This document shows, piece after piece, positions 1-8,116 of a DNA stretch of 64,000 bases. The stretch's first letter is position 1. Each line of letters opens with the position of its first letter. Below the pieces are notes generated by a model, which saw only the letters and a list, made by a program, of their open reading frames with translations, searched no databases and had not been told where the DNA came from. Where the stretch lies: contig HG000341.1 of NCBI GenBank assembly GCA_000436975.1, positions 35,437 through 99,436 on the forward strand, written 5' to 3'. The position numbers were made by a program, and so were the translations under genes. The stretch is from Clostridium sp. CAG:1000. GTDB taxonomy: Bacteria > Bacillota_I > Bacilli_A > RF39 > UBA660.

Positions 1-551
1 AAACTATCTAAATCATACTTTTTATTTATACCATAACCTCTATTTAATGGATAAGGTATTTCTTTATTACTTTTAGGAAGAATCTTAAGTGGTTCTTTAT
101 TAATTGATAAGTAGATATTATCTATACCATTAATATCTGTTATTGTATAAATAATACTTTCTATCATTAATTCTTCATTATACTTACTTACATTTAATAT
201 ATCTTTTGAAAAATCAATATATATATTATTCTTATCTACTTTTATACTATTAACTTTTGTATTCTTTGGTATTATAGGACTAAAACTATTAAGTTCATCA
301 CTTCCATTAATAAGAATATCTAACTTTTTATTTACTAAATCAACTATATTATCATAACTTGCATACTCTATCATTCTACCTAAATAATAATCTTTATCCA
401 TTAAATACACTACTACTTCTTTCTTATCACCTATACTTTTATCTATTTTAACTTCACTTTCTGGAGTACTCGGTACTAAATAAAACATCAAAATCAAGAA
501 AAGAGAAACAGATGTTACACATAGCTTATTTATTGTATATTTCTTTATCAT
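1..551 (-). CDS. gerM: GerM-like sporulation/germination protein (partial, runs off left edge)
   Basis: An open frame begins at an ATG at 551 and stays open to base 1, giving about 183 residues of a longer protein. It starts with a signal/membrane helix (about residues 8-27) and continues into a GerMN-type domain of alternating strands and helices. That domain ends in a pattern like PLNRGYGINK, which resembles the end of GerM domains. GerM is an envelope protein needed in sporulation, located between the mother cell and forespore. It lies directly downstream of gerE on the same strand, as in Bacillus subtilis, where gerE and gerM are close neighbours; this supports the call. A second GerMN domain would be expected beyond the edge. 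Confidence 0.75.
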   Translation of the reverse strand, partial: MIKKYTINKLCVTSVSLFLILMFYLVPSTPESEVKIDKSIGDKKEVVVYLMDKDYYLGRMIEYASYDNIVDLVNKKLDILINGSDELNSFSPIIPKNTKVNSIKVDKNNIYIDFSKDILNVSKYNEELMIESIIYTITDINGIDNIYLSINKEPLKILPKSNKEIPYPLNRGYGINKKYDLDS

Positions 552-574
552 ACTAAATATTATTCTCTATATAT

Positions 575-603
575 AAAAAAATGACTTTAAAAGTCATTTT
601 TAT
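575..603 (-). terminator. Intrinsic terminator after gerE
   Basis: TGACTT (582-587) pairs with AAGTCA (591-596), flanked by an A run and a T run, so it could work on both strands. It overlaps the gerE stop and separates gerE from gerM. Confidence 0.7.
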
Positions 604-806
604 AATGATATTTCTCCTAACTTCAAAAGTTCAATAACAGCTCCAGCTCTTCCCTTACATCCAAGTTTTTGCATAGCATTAGATACATGATTCCTTACTG
701 TTTTTTCACTTATTCCTAATATAGTTGCTATCTCTTTAGTTGTTTTATTTTGAACTAATAACTCAAAAACAGCCTTTTCTCTTTTAGTTAGTATATTTCC
801 TGTCAT
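600..806 (-). CDS. gerE: GerE, LuxR-type sporulation transcription factor
   Basis: A 68-residue protein that is almost wholly a LuxR/GerE helix-turn-helix: LTKREKAVFELL, then KTTKEIATILGISEKTVRNH, then QKLGCKGRAGAV. It closely resembles B. subtilis GerE (74 aa), the late mother-cell regulator that works with sigma-K on coat genes. An upstream GTG (839) would add 11 residues, but AGAGAGGG sits 5-6 bases before the ATG at 806, so the shorter start is preferred. It lies between spoIIIAH and gerM, all on the minus strand. Confidence 0.9.
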   Translation of the reverse strand: MTGNILTKREKAVFELLVQNKTTKEIATILGISEKTVRNHVSNAMQKLGCKGRAGAVIELLKLGEISL

Positions 807-893
807 ATTAACCCTCTCTTTAACATATATTTTATTCACTATCCTAAAGTAATGTATGAATAATTATAAAATATGTGAAAGAAAAAAGCCTAT

Positions 894-1385
894 TTATGAC
901 TCAAACTTAATAGTTATATTTTTCTTTTCTTTAAATTCTTCTTGTATACTTCTCATTATTTTATTAGCAAGTTCACTATTATGTTCACTAGATGATATAG
1001 TAACTTTAATATTATCATTATTTATTTCAACAAAAGATTTAATCTTAAAATCATTTAATATTTTATCTTCAAGATAAGTTTCTTTTCCTTTTGCTAAATT
1101 TAATAATTGTAATTCTTCAAAAGCACTATTTTTCTCTTCACTAGTTAATGATGATGATGTTAATTTATCTTGAAGTTCACTCATAGTAGTCTCTATCTTC
1201 TCATTTCTTTTAACTCTTAATGCCACTAACTTATCATTTTCACTTATTTTAACATCTATTTTTTTATTTACCTCTTTAGTTTTATTATCACTAAATATTT
1301 CACTTGGAAGTGTTATATAGTAAATACCCAACACTAATATTAAAGAAAACAAAGTTAAAAACCATAAATTCTTTCTATTTATCAT
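894..1385 (-). CDS. spoIIIAH: SpoIIIAH, forespore channel component
   Basis: A 163-residue protein with one N-terminal membrane helix (about 7-26) followed by a YscJ/FliF-like region. It carries the SpoIIIAH pattern: an R..RNEKIE stretch, a SLTSEEKNSAFEEL segment, LEDKILNDF, and a C-terminal alpha/beta part. In known sporulators SpoIIIAH in the mother-cell membrane binds SpoIIQ in the forespore and builds the feeding-tube channel. Here it is alone: the other spoIIIA genes are not adjacent, and the upstream neighbour ends in a terminator. That is unusual, because spoIIIAH normally closes an eight-gene operon. Confidence 0.8.
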   Translation of the reverse strand: MINRKNLWFLTLFSLILVLGIYYITLPSEIFSDNKTKEVNKKIDVKISENDKLVALRVKRNEKIETTMSELQDKLTSSSLTSEEKNSAFEELQLLNLAKGKETYLEDKILNDFKIKSFVEINNDNIKVTISSSEHNSELANKIMRSIQEEFKEKKNITIKFES

Positions 1386-1433
1386 ATTTCACCTCTATTA
1401 TATATTATTAAAAAGAAATGAAAATTATAACAA

Positions 1434-1467
1434 GAAAAAAACACTATTTATAATAGTTTAGTGTTTT
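1434..1467 (-). terminator. Intrinsic terminator after HPt-receiver gene
   Basis: AACACTA (1440-1446) pairs with TAGTGTT (1459-1465), followed on the minus strand by a T run. It overlaps the stop codon of the gene ending at 1444. Confidence 0.75.
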
Positions 1468-2223
1468 CTCAATTATTCTTCTAATATCTCTTTCATTAAA
1501 TGGCTTAGTAAGTAAATCAACAACTGGATAATTAAATACATTCTTAACTGAATCAGCAGTATCATTACCAGTTATTATAGATACAGGCATCTTATAGAAT
1601 AAATTATTCTTTTGAAAATAATCTAATACTTCAAATCCATTAACATTTGGCATATTCAGATCAAGTAAGCAACATTTTATTCTATCAGCATTACCTCCAT
1701 TAATTATTTCAATAGCTTTAGCACCATCATTAGCAATATATACATCATATTTATTATCAAATATTTTTTTAATAAAGTTAGCAACAAGATTAGAGTCATC
1801 AATAACTAATATTGCCTCATCTTTAACTACGCTTGTCATATCTTCCATAATGTCTTCAGTAGTATCCATGCCTAAATATTGTTTAGATATTTTAATAATT
1901 CTTTTGGCTTCATTTAATAATGTTTGATAATTATTGTAGATGTACATTAAATCATTAGCTTTTGCTTTTAATTCAAATTGATAAGATAAATCAGCTAAAG
2001 CTGTAAAACCTAAATAACTTGCATCACTTTTAAGTGAATGAACTTCATTAGCATAATTTTGTAAATCAGCTGTTTCTCTATATCTTTTTAAATTAGCAAG
2101 TTTAGCATCTACTAATTGTAAAAAGTCTCTTAAAGTCGCATCATACATTTCCATATCACCAAAAAGTTCTAAACTTTTACTTACATTTACACCATTATTA
2201 GTTAATAAATTAACATCATTCAT
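1444..2223 (-). CDS. HPt domain plus response-regulator receiver protein
   Basis: A 259-residue protein with two signalling domains. The N-terminal half is a histidine phosphotransfer domain with the motif VHSLKSDASYLGF (phospho-His near residue 62). The C-terminal half is a receiver domain, with the acidic pair in VIDDSNL (about 142-145), the phospho-acceptor Asp in LLDLNMPNVNGF (about 188) and the conserved Lys in TKPF. It has no DNA-binding output domain, so it probably relays phosphate. The hybrid kinase encoded just upstream on the same strand (3007-4987) is the obvious partner. Nearness to sporulation genes is suggestive, but a role in sporulation control is only inference. Confidence 0.85.
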   Translation of the reverse strand: MNDVNLLTNNGVNVSKSLELFGDMEMYDATLRDFLQLVDAKLANLKRYRETADLQNYANEVHSLKSDASYLGFTALADLSYQFELKAKANDLMYIYNNYQTLLNEAKRIIKISKQYLGMDTTEDIMEDMTSVVKDEAILVIDDSNLVANFIKKIFDNKYDVYIANDGAKAIEIINGGNADRIKCCLLDLNMPNVNGFEVLDYFQKNNLFYKMPVSIITGNDTADSVKNVFNYPVVDLLTKPFNERDIRRIIEKTLNYYK

Positions 2224-2295
2224 ATTATCACTCTACCCTTGATTTAATTATACCATATATTAACAAGAGTTCAAGTTTTTTTTACACTCAAAATG

Positions 2296-2943
2296 TTAAT
2301 TTAATGTCATTGTAAGTGGCTTTTCATCACGATTTATATAATTCTTAATTGTATTAACATTATAACAGAATATTATAACGTCTTCATCTTCAAGAATATA
2401 TGTAATACCTGCTTCATCACATAAGTATTTTAGTAATGAATAGTTAACATTCTTAACAGACTTCTTGCATTTAGCAACACCGGTAAAATAGCTTGATTTT
2501 ACCTGTTCTAACAAACTTTTTGATATATCCCCAAATAAAGACATTGTATTTGCTCTTATAAGTTGTAATCCATAATTATCATTAGTCATTACATTATGCA
2601 ATAAATAATTTTTAAAATTAGAATTATTTTTATCAGTTAACTTTTCAAGATTATATTTAAAATATAATCTAAATAATCCCCTTCCATCATCAACAAAGAA
2701 GTCAAAAGATAATTCTATATCATCCTTTTTACATAACTCATTTAGTAAACCTAAATCTATATTATTTGATAAACAAATATTTTCATAATCAATATATTTT
2801 CTATCCTCATTAAATAACATACATGCATCATATTTTCTGGCTAATATTGACTTTGTTTCTTCATATAATCTAATTGTTTTAGTATTGCTTGACTCCTCAC
2901 TTTTATTCTCTTCTAATGCTTTAATTTGTTCTAAAAAACTCAT
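2296..2943 (-). CDS. Hypothetical protein between phosphorelay genes
   Basis: A 215-residue soluble protein that I do not recognise. GGGGAG sits 6 bases before the ATG at 2943, so this start is preferred to the ATG at 2961. The sequence is mixed alpha/beta with no signal peptide or membrane helix; its two halves (before and after about residue 110) might be two small domains. It lies between the HPt-receiver protein and the hybrid kinase on the same strand, so it may belong to the same signalling unit. Confidence 0.6.
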   Translation of the reverse strand: MSFLEQIKALEENKSEESSNTKTIRLYEETKSILARKYDACMLFNEDRKYIDYENICLSNNIDLGLLNELCKKDDIELSFDFFVDDGRGLFRLYFKYNLEKLTDKNNSNFKNYLLHNVMTNDNYGLQLIRANTMSLFGDISKSLLEQVKSSYFTGVAKCKKSVKNVNYSLLKYLCDEAGITYILEDEDVIIFCYNVNTIKNYINRDEKPLTMTLN

Positions 2944-3006
2944 TAATATCTCCCCTTTCATGTGGCTTTATATTATAACATAGTTTATTCAAAAAATAAA
3001 GAAGTA

Positions 3007-4242
3007 TTAACTCAAATACTTCTTCATAACTCTATTTAGTTCTAATTTTTCAATTGGTTTAGCAAGGTAATCATCAAATCCCTCACTTAGATATTGTTCT
3101 CTCATCCCAGTAATTGCATTAGCTGTTAGTATTACTACTGGTGTATTGAATCCTTCTATTTCTTTTAGTTTAACAAATGTTTCTCCACCAGTCATTTTAG
3201 GCATCATATCATCTAATAATATTAAATCATATTTACCCAAATTAACTTTATCTAAACATTCTTGTCCTGACATAACACTTTCTATTGTTACATTATATTT
3301 TGCAAGTAATCTTTCTGCTACTTTTATATTAAGTAAGTTATCATCTACTACAAGAACTTTCTTTCCATGAGCATCTATTATTTGTTCTGTTTGTACAGGC
3401 TTTTTATTCTTAGCTTTTTCTAATTCTTCACCTTCAAGAATCTTTTGATCTACTCTAATTATAAATTTACTTCCTGAACCATACTCACTTTGAACATTAA
3501 TATTTCCATGCATTAACTCAACTAACTTTTTAGTAATCGCAAGGCCAAGTCCAGTTCCTTCTACCGAAGTTTCTTTTTCTACTCCCAATCTGTCAAACTT
3601 ACTAAATAATTTATCTATATTCTCTTTTTTAATACCAATACCTGAATCTTGTACTGTTATTACTAATTTAACTTTATCTTCTTTAATTTTACCTGATATA
3701 TTAAGCATCATGTATCCAGTATTAGTATATTTAACTGCATTTGTTAATAAATTTATTATTACTTGTTTTAAGCGTATCGCATCTCCATATAAATATTCAG
3801 GTATATTTTTATCATATGAATATTTAAAATCAAGTGGTTTATCACCTAATCTAGCTTTTGTTAATAACACGAGTTCATCAAACATATCCCTAAAATTATA
3901 TGGTGTCTCTATTATCTCTAGCTTATTAGCCTCTATTTTAGATATATCTAATATACCATTTACAAGTTCAAGTAAGTTTTCACTTGCCATTACTATATTT
4001 TTAACATCACTTTTAGCCGCATCATTTATTTCTTCTTCTAAAAGTCCATTACTAAATCCCATGATTGCATTTAAAGGCGTTCTTATTTCATGTGACATGC
4101 TGCTTAAGAACTCACTTTTAGCATGATTAGCTTTATCTGCTTGTTCTTTTGCTACCTCTAATTGTTTTATCATTTTAACATCAGGGTTCTCAATAGTGAA
4201 ATACATTAAGAAAGTTACAAATACTTCCATCGATGTTGTCAA
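3007..4242 (-). CDS. Hybrid histidine kinase, catalytic part (frameshifted from its sensor)
   Basis: The frame carries a HisKA domain (motif SHEIRTPLNAIMGF, phospho-His at about residue 51), an HATPase domain with N (INLLTNAVKY), G1 (DSGIGI) and G2 (GTGLGL) boxes, and a receiver domain with VVDDN, LILLDDMMP and AKP. The only available start in frame is a TTG with no Shine-Dalgarno sequence. The frame in fact stays open further upstream and encodes a membrane segment ending FLMYFTIENPD. Removing one base from the six-A run (plus-strand T run 4318-4323) would join it to the sensor ORF ending at 4283, making one hybrid kinase of about 659 residues. As sequenced the gene is broken, or needs a frameshift for expression. 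Confidence 0.8.
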   Translation of the reverse strand: MTTSMEVFVTFLMYFTIENPDVKMIKQLEVAKEQADKANHAKSEFLSSMSHEIRTPLNAIMGFSNGLLEEEINDAAKSDVKNIVMASENLLELVNGILDISKIEANKLEIIETPYNFRDMFDELVLLTKARLGDKPLDFKYSYDKNIPEYLYGDAIRLKQVIINLLTNAVKYTNTGYMMLNISGKIKEDKVKLVITVQDSGIGIKKENIDKLFSKFDRLGVEKETSVEGTGLGLAITKKLVELMHGNINVQSEYGSGSKFIIRVDQKILEGEELEKAKNKKPVQTEQIIDAHGKKVLVVDDNLLNIKVAERLLAKYNVTIESVMSGQECLDKVNLGKYDLILLDDMMPKMTGGETFVKLKEIEGFNTPVVILTANAITGMREQYLSEGFDDYLAKPIEKLELNRVMKKYLS

Positions 4243-4282
4243 AAGTAACCCAGGATATATTTTTTGAGCAATGATTACTAAA

Positions 4283-4987
4283 CTACCAAATATTAAATAT
4301 AAATATAATGGTAAATATTTTTTCAGGGTTCTCGATGGTATGATACATTAGAAAAGAAACTAAGGATTGAACAAAAATATTTAAAATTATCTCAGGATGG
4401 CATTTTTGTATTAATGCTGATGTTGCAAATAAAGCAACACATAAAATAATTGGTGTATATTTTTTAATATTTTTATTTCTAATAGACTTTAAAATTATAT
4501 ATACATTTACAATCATAATAATTAAACAAGTAAGATATACGTAATTAACAGATGGACCAAAAGTATATGAATAATAGTTATTTTCTGGCTTAAAGTAAAA
4601 CTCTATAGGTAGAGCAAATACAATAAAAATGGATGCAAATATAAAGTAAAATGCTATTTTTTTAAAACGATTATATTTTTTAATGTACTTTTTCGGTAAT
4701 GAAATATAAGCATTGTACAATGTTAATATTGTAAACCATAATATAGTTAATAGTAAAAATACTTTTGCCACAATTATATTAAGTACATATAAACTAGAAA
4801 ACTCATCAGATAATAGCCTCATAGATATTTCAAAAAATATTTCAAAGATTAGTACAATCAATAATTTAGAATATAGCTTAGTTTCTTTGTTACTTGTTCT
4901 TTCCTTAGAATAAAACAAAATAGTAATAATTATAATATAAAACATACTTGCCACTGACAAAAGCAACATATTATTCATGTTTTCCAC
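4283..4987 (-). CDS. Membrane sensor part of the hybrid histidine kinase
   Basis: A 234-residue protein with about six to seven hydrophobic helices and no catalytic domain. Its last membrane segment ends FLMYHTIENPE, then it runs out of frame to a stop after about 14 residues. The same pattern (FLMYFTIENPD) occurs again in the downstream kinase frame, so the last roughly 48 residues of the sensor appear twice, in diverged form. This suggests an internal duplication, or fusion of two related kinase genes, together with a +1 frame error. It resembles the multi-helix input domains of bacterial histidine kinases; the ligand is unknown. Confidence 0.65.
   Translation of the reverse strand: MENMNNMLLLSVASMFYIIIITILFYSKERTSNKETKLYSKLLIVLIFEIFFEISMRLLSDEFSSLYVLNIIVAKVFLLLTILWFTILTLYNAYISLPKKYIKKYNRFKKIAFYFIFASIFIVFALPIEFYFKPENNYYSYTFGPSVNYVYLTCLIIMIVNVYIILKSIRNKNIKKYTPIILCVALFATSALIQKCHPEIILNIFVQSLVSFLMYHTIENPEKIFTIIFIFNIW
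4318..4323 (-). other. Homopolymer at the kinase frameshift point
   Basis: Six T on the plus strand (six A in the coding strand). Deleting one base joins the sensor frame (ending at 4283) to the kinase frame (ending at 3007), reading ENPE-KYLPLYL across the join. Confidence 0.6.
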
Positions 4988-5067
4988 TTCCCTACTAAAT
5001 TATACAATAAGTACATAGCTTATTATATATATAATACAACAAACAATAATAAAAATAAATGTTTTAA

Positions 5068-5096
5068 TTGACTAAATGTATCATAATTGATACAAT
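5068..5096 (+). promoter_or_regulatory. Promoter of the XRE regulator
   Basis: TTGACT (5068-5073), a 17-base spacer and TACAAT (5091-5096). Transcription would begin near 5103, at the ATG itself, and there is no Shine-Dalgarno sequence, so the message may be leaderless. Confidence 0.65.
5077..5094. promoter_or_regulatory. Palindromic operator overlapping the promoter
   Basis: A perfect inverted repeat, TGTATCA-TAAT-TGATACA, with 7-base arms, covering the spacer and most of the -10 box. It is a good candidate for the binding site of the XRE protein encoded immediately downstream. Confidence 0.6.
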
Positions 5097-5102
5097 ATTA
5101 AT

Positions 5103-5375
5103 ATGAAAAAGAAAAATATGTATGATTATATAAATTATATTGAAGTAGATAAGACCACTAAAGAAATTGAAGAAGATTTTGTTCAAGATTTTATAAGTTT
5201 TAGGAAAGAAAATAACTTAACACAAGAACTACTTGGAATATATTCTAACGTAAGTAGAACTAAAATAGCTAGAATAGAAAGTGGTATGCACTCTCCTACT
5301 ATTAGAAACCTACTTCAAATACTAGGGCCTATAGGGTATACAATAAAAATAGAAAAAATAAAGAAAAATAAATAA
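5103..5375 (+). CDS. Small XRE-family transcriptional regulator
   Basis: A 90-residue protein with a short acidic N-terminal region and a Cro/C1-type helix-turn-helix at about 30-85 (FRKENNLTQELLGIYSNVSRTKIARIESG, then a PTIRNLLQILGPIGY segment). The fold and length resemble HigA-type antitoxins and small repressors, but no toxin gene is adjacent. A palindrome lies over its own promoter, which suggests autorepression. The aldehyde dehydrogenase starts 33 bases downstream on the same strand, so the regulator may control that gene. Confidence 0.8.
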   Translation: MKKKNMYDYINYIEVDKTTKEIEEDFVQDFISFRKENNLTQELLGIYSNVSRTKIARIESGMHSPTIRNLLQILGPIGYTIKIEKIKKNK

Positions 5376-5407
5376 TTTTATAGTATAATTAAAAATAGAG
5401 GTATAAA

Positions 5408-6778
5408 ATGAATATAGAAAAAATTGTAAAAGAACAAAGAAAATATTTTAATGAGTTTAACACAAGAGATATAAACTCAAGAATTAACACATTAAAAACT
5501 ATTCGAAAATGGATATTAAATAATGAAGATAAAATATATGAAGCTTTAGAAAAAGATTTAAATAAATCAACAGTTGAAACATATATGTGTGAAATAGGAA
5601 TGGCACTTAGTGATATTAGATATCAAATTAATCATTTAAAAAAATGGTCTAAAAGAAAAATGGTTTTAACATCTTTAGCACAATTTCCATCTATTGGTTA
5701 TAAATATTATGAGCCATATGGTGTTACTTTAGTTATGAGTACATGGAACTATCCTTTTTTATTATCAGTACAACCCACTATTGCTAGTATTGCTGCTGGT
5801 AATACTGTTATATTAAAACCAAGCGTATATGCCCCTAATACTAGTTCGCTTTTAAATAAAATGTTTACTGAAACTTGCAATAAAAATTTAGTAACTGTTG
5901 TTGAAGGTGGTAGGCGTGAAAATGAAGAAATATTGAATCAAAAATATGATTATATTTTCTTTACAGGAAGCAGTAATGTTGGAAAAATAGTTATGTCAAA
6001 AGCAAGCGAACATTTAACACCTGTTACACTAGAACTAGGTGGTAAAAGTCCATGTATTATAGATGATGATGATAATTTTAAAACATGTGTAAAAAGATGT
6101 ATATTTGGTAAATTATTAAATTCAGGTCAAACTTGTATCGCTACAGACTATTTATTTATAAGAGAAGACTTAAAAGAAAGGTTTATTGAAGAAGCTAGAA
6201 TTATTATAGAAGACTTCTTTGGAGATAATCCATTAGCTTCAGATCAAATGGTAAAAATAGTTAATAAAAAACATTTTGATAGACTAAATGGATTACTTAA
6301 AGATGCAAAAATATTGTTAGGTGGTAAAATTGATTTAAAAGCTTTTAAAATAGAGCCAACTTTAGTTGAAATAAAATCAAAAGATTCTAAATTAATGCAA
6401 GAAGAAATATTCGGCCCTATTCTTCCAATTATGACATATAAAAATATTGATGAAGTAATTAAATATATTAATGATCATGAAAAGCCTCTAGCTTGTTATA
6501 TATTCTCAAGTGACAAAATAATTCAAGATAAAATAATTCAAGAATGTAGTTTTGGTGGCGGATGTATTAATGGCACAATAATGCATGTTTTATCACATAG
6601 CCTTCCATTTGGTGGGGTTGGTAAAAGTGGAATGGGTTCTTATCATGGTAAATATAGTTTTAATACTTTCTCACATGAAAAAAGTATATTAAAGAAATTT
6701 AAATCATTTGATTTCTCTGCAATATACTATCCATATAATAAATTAAAATTAAAAATCTTTAAAATAGTTATCAAATAA
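5408..6778 (+). CDS. NAD(P)-dependent aldehyde dehydrogenase
   Basis: A 456-residue class-3-like aldehyde dehydrogenase that oxidises aldehydes to acids with NAD(P)+. Visible motifs are the Rossmann-type STWNYPF segment with LKPS, the general-base Glu in LELGGKSP and the catalytic Cys in NSGQTCIA. The C-terminal PFGGVGKSGMG motif is also present. The length fits the class 3/fatty aldehyde group. AGAGGT precedes the start. A basic hydrophobic tail (about 435-456) could attach it to the membrane. It probably shares a transcript with the XRE gene. Confidence 0.88.
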   Translation: MNIEKIVKEQRKYFNEFNTRDINSRINTLKTIRKWILNNEDKIYEALEKDLNKSTVETYMCEIGMALSDIRYQINHLKKWSKRKMVLTSLAQFPSIGYKYYEPYGVTLVMSTWNYPFLLSVQPTIASIAAGNTVILKPSVYAPNTSSLLNKMFTETCNKNLVTVVEGGRRENEEILNQKYDYIFFTGSSNVGKIVMSKASEHLTPVTLELGGKSPCIIDDDDNFKTCVKRCIFGKLLNSGQTCIATDYLFIREDLKERFIEEARIIIEDFFGDNPLASDQMVKIVNKKHFDRLNGLLKDAKILLGGKIDLKAFKIEPTLVEIKSKDSKLMQEEIFGPILPIMTYKNIDEVIKYINDHEKPLACYIFSSDKIIQDKIIQECSFGGGCINGTIMHVLSHSLPFGGVGKSGMGSYHGKYSFNTFSHEKSILKKFKSFDFSAIYYPYNKLKLKIFKIVIK

Positions 6779-6802
6779 AAGAGCAATCTAATGCTCTTTT
6801 TA
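6777..6802. terminator. Bidirectional terminator
   Basis: AAAAGAGCA pairs with TGCTCTTTT around a short loop, between the converging aldehyde dehydrogenase and NlpC/P60 genes. Confidence 0.75.
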
Positions 6803-6809
6803 TTTGATA

Positions 6810-8057
6810 TTAATTTGTATATTTATCAGATAATGATTCGCAGAAGTATTGTTCATCTCCATAATATCTAGAACCATTAAATGGTATTGATGATAATGAA
6901 AGACCACTATTTTCCTCTGCAATTATATATCTTTTATTTGCTTCATCTATTCCTACTATTAAAGCTATATGTCCTGGACATGAAAGTGCATCTCCTATTT
7001 TACATACAGCAGTGGACTTTCCAGATAGTTCAATTCTTGGTTTATCATCATACCACACAGCAGTCTTTTGCATCCCTTGTGATACTGCCCAGTTAAAGAA
7101 ACCTGAACAATCCATTCCTCCATAGTAGTATGTATTGCCACCTCTTGAAGTAGCAGAAGCTCCTACATTAGCACCCCATTTTGGATTAACACCCATTTTT
7201 TGATATGTTCCACCCCAATAATAAGGTAATTTATATCCATATTCAGCAACTGTTCCAATAAGAGTCATTGCTGAATAAACAGCTGCTTCTCTACTCCCCA
7301 CTCCAGCAGCACGTACACCAGTTAAAATTTTATCATTTAATTCACTAATACTTGAACCATTTTCCTTTAATAAATCTTTTAATGATTTACCCTCTAAAGT
7401 TTTAAGATTTTGATATAATGAATCATCAGGATTAACAGGATAATTACTTACGTTAAGATTCTTGTTTTTAATCACATCCTCATATATTTTAGATATTTTA
7501 TTTTTTATATCTGGATCGGTAATTGAGTCTATCTTACTTTCTATTGATTTAGATTTACTTATAAAGTTCTTTTTATTTAAAGAATCTATTTCACTAACAA
7601 TATCAACATATACTTTATATTTCTCTAATCTTTTTATTTGGACTTCTTTATTCACTTTTTTGTCATTAACATTGTTTATATATCTTAACGCCTTATTATA
7701 ATCAGTTTTACTAAAAGATGATTCTATTCTTTCGATATACGCATCTATTACGCCCATCTTATTTCCATTTTTAAAACAATCAACTATATCATTTGAATTA
7801 CTTCCAACTATATTAAATATATTTTCTACTATAGTAGGTATTAAAAATATTGAAGCAGCTGCTATAAGCATATTAACAATAGTTTTATTTGCTTTATTTA
7901 TTCTATTATCATCAGGATCAAGTATAGCTCTTATATATGTAATCATACCGAATATAATTAATATAATTGGTACTGCTATTTTAATAATAGTAAGAACTAT
8001 CTTAATAATTCTCATAACTTCTAATACTTCAGGAGCACTACATATTCCTAATATCAT
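6810..8057 (-). CDS. Membrane protein with C-terminal NlpC/P60 peptidase domain
   Basis: A 415-residue protein in three parts. Residues 1-90 hold two hydrophobic helices arranged like the VirB2/TrbC or small-pilin type of membrane protein. Residues about 110-225 are a charged helical linker. Residues about 255-415 form an NlpC/P60-like domain, with the catalytic Cys in YGGMDCSGFFNW and the His in CPGHIALIVG. Such enzymes cut peptidoglycan stem peptides. The VirB2-like start is an unusual pairing, and the link to a secretion or envelope machine is inference. AGGTGAT precedes the ATG. Confidence 0.75.
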   Translation of the reverse strand: MILGICSAPEVLEVMRIIKIVLTIIKIAVPIILIIFGMITYIRAILDPDDNRINKANKTIVNMLIAAASIFLIPTIVENIFNIVGSNSNDIVDCFKNGNKMGVIDAYIERIESSFSKTDYNKALRYINNVNDKKVNKEVQIKRLEKYKVYVDIVSEIDSLNKKNFISKSKSIESKIDSITDPDIKNKISKIYEDVIKNKNLNVSNYPVNPDDSLYQNLKTLEGKSLKDLLKENGSSISELNDKILTGVRAAGVGSREAAVYSAMTLIGTVAEYGYKLPYYWGGTYQKMGVNPKWGANVGASATSRGGNTYYYGGMDCSGFFNWAVSQGMQKTAVWYDDKPRIELSGKSTAVCKIGDALSCPGHIALIVGIDEANKRYIIAEENSGLSLSSIPFNGSRYYGDEQYFCESLSDKYTN

Positions 8058-8091
8058 TATATCACCTACAGTCTATTAAAATTATATCATA

Positions 8092-8116
8092 AAAAGAAAA
8101 GACACAAAAGTGTCTA
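8092..8116 (-). terminator. Intrinsic terminator after gltX
   Basis: On the minus strand AGACAC-TTTT-GTGTCT is followed by a T-rich run. It overlaps the end of gltX. Confidence 0.75.

Noticed and set aside
3146..4126. Plus-strand open frames inside the kinase gene
   Set aside because: They lie opposite the conserved histidine kinase and receiver motifs, lack ribosome sites and show no family resemblance.
5103..5375. HigA-type antitoxin with a partner toxin
   Set aside because: No HigB/RelE-like gene is adjacent on either side; the next gene is an aldehyde dehydrogenase. It is treated as a stand-alone regulator.
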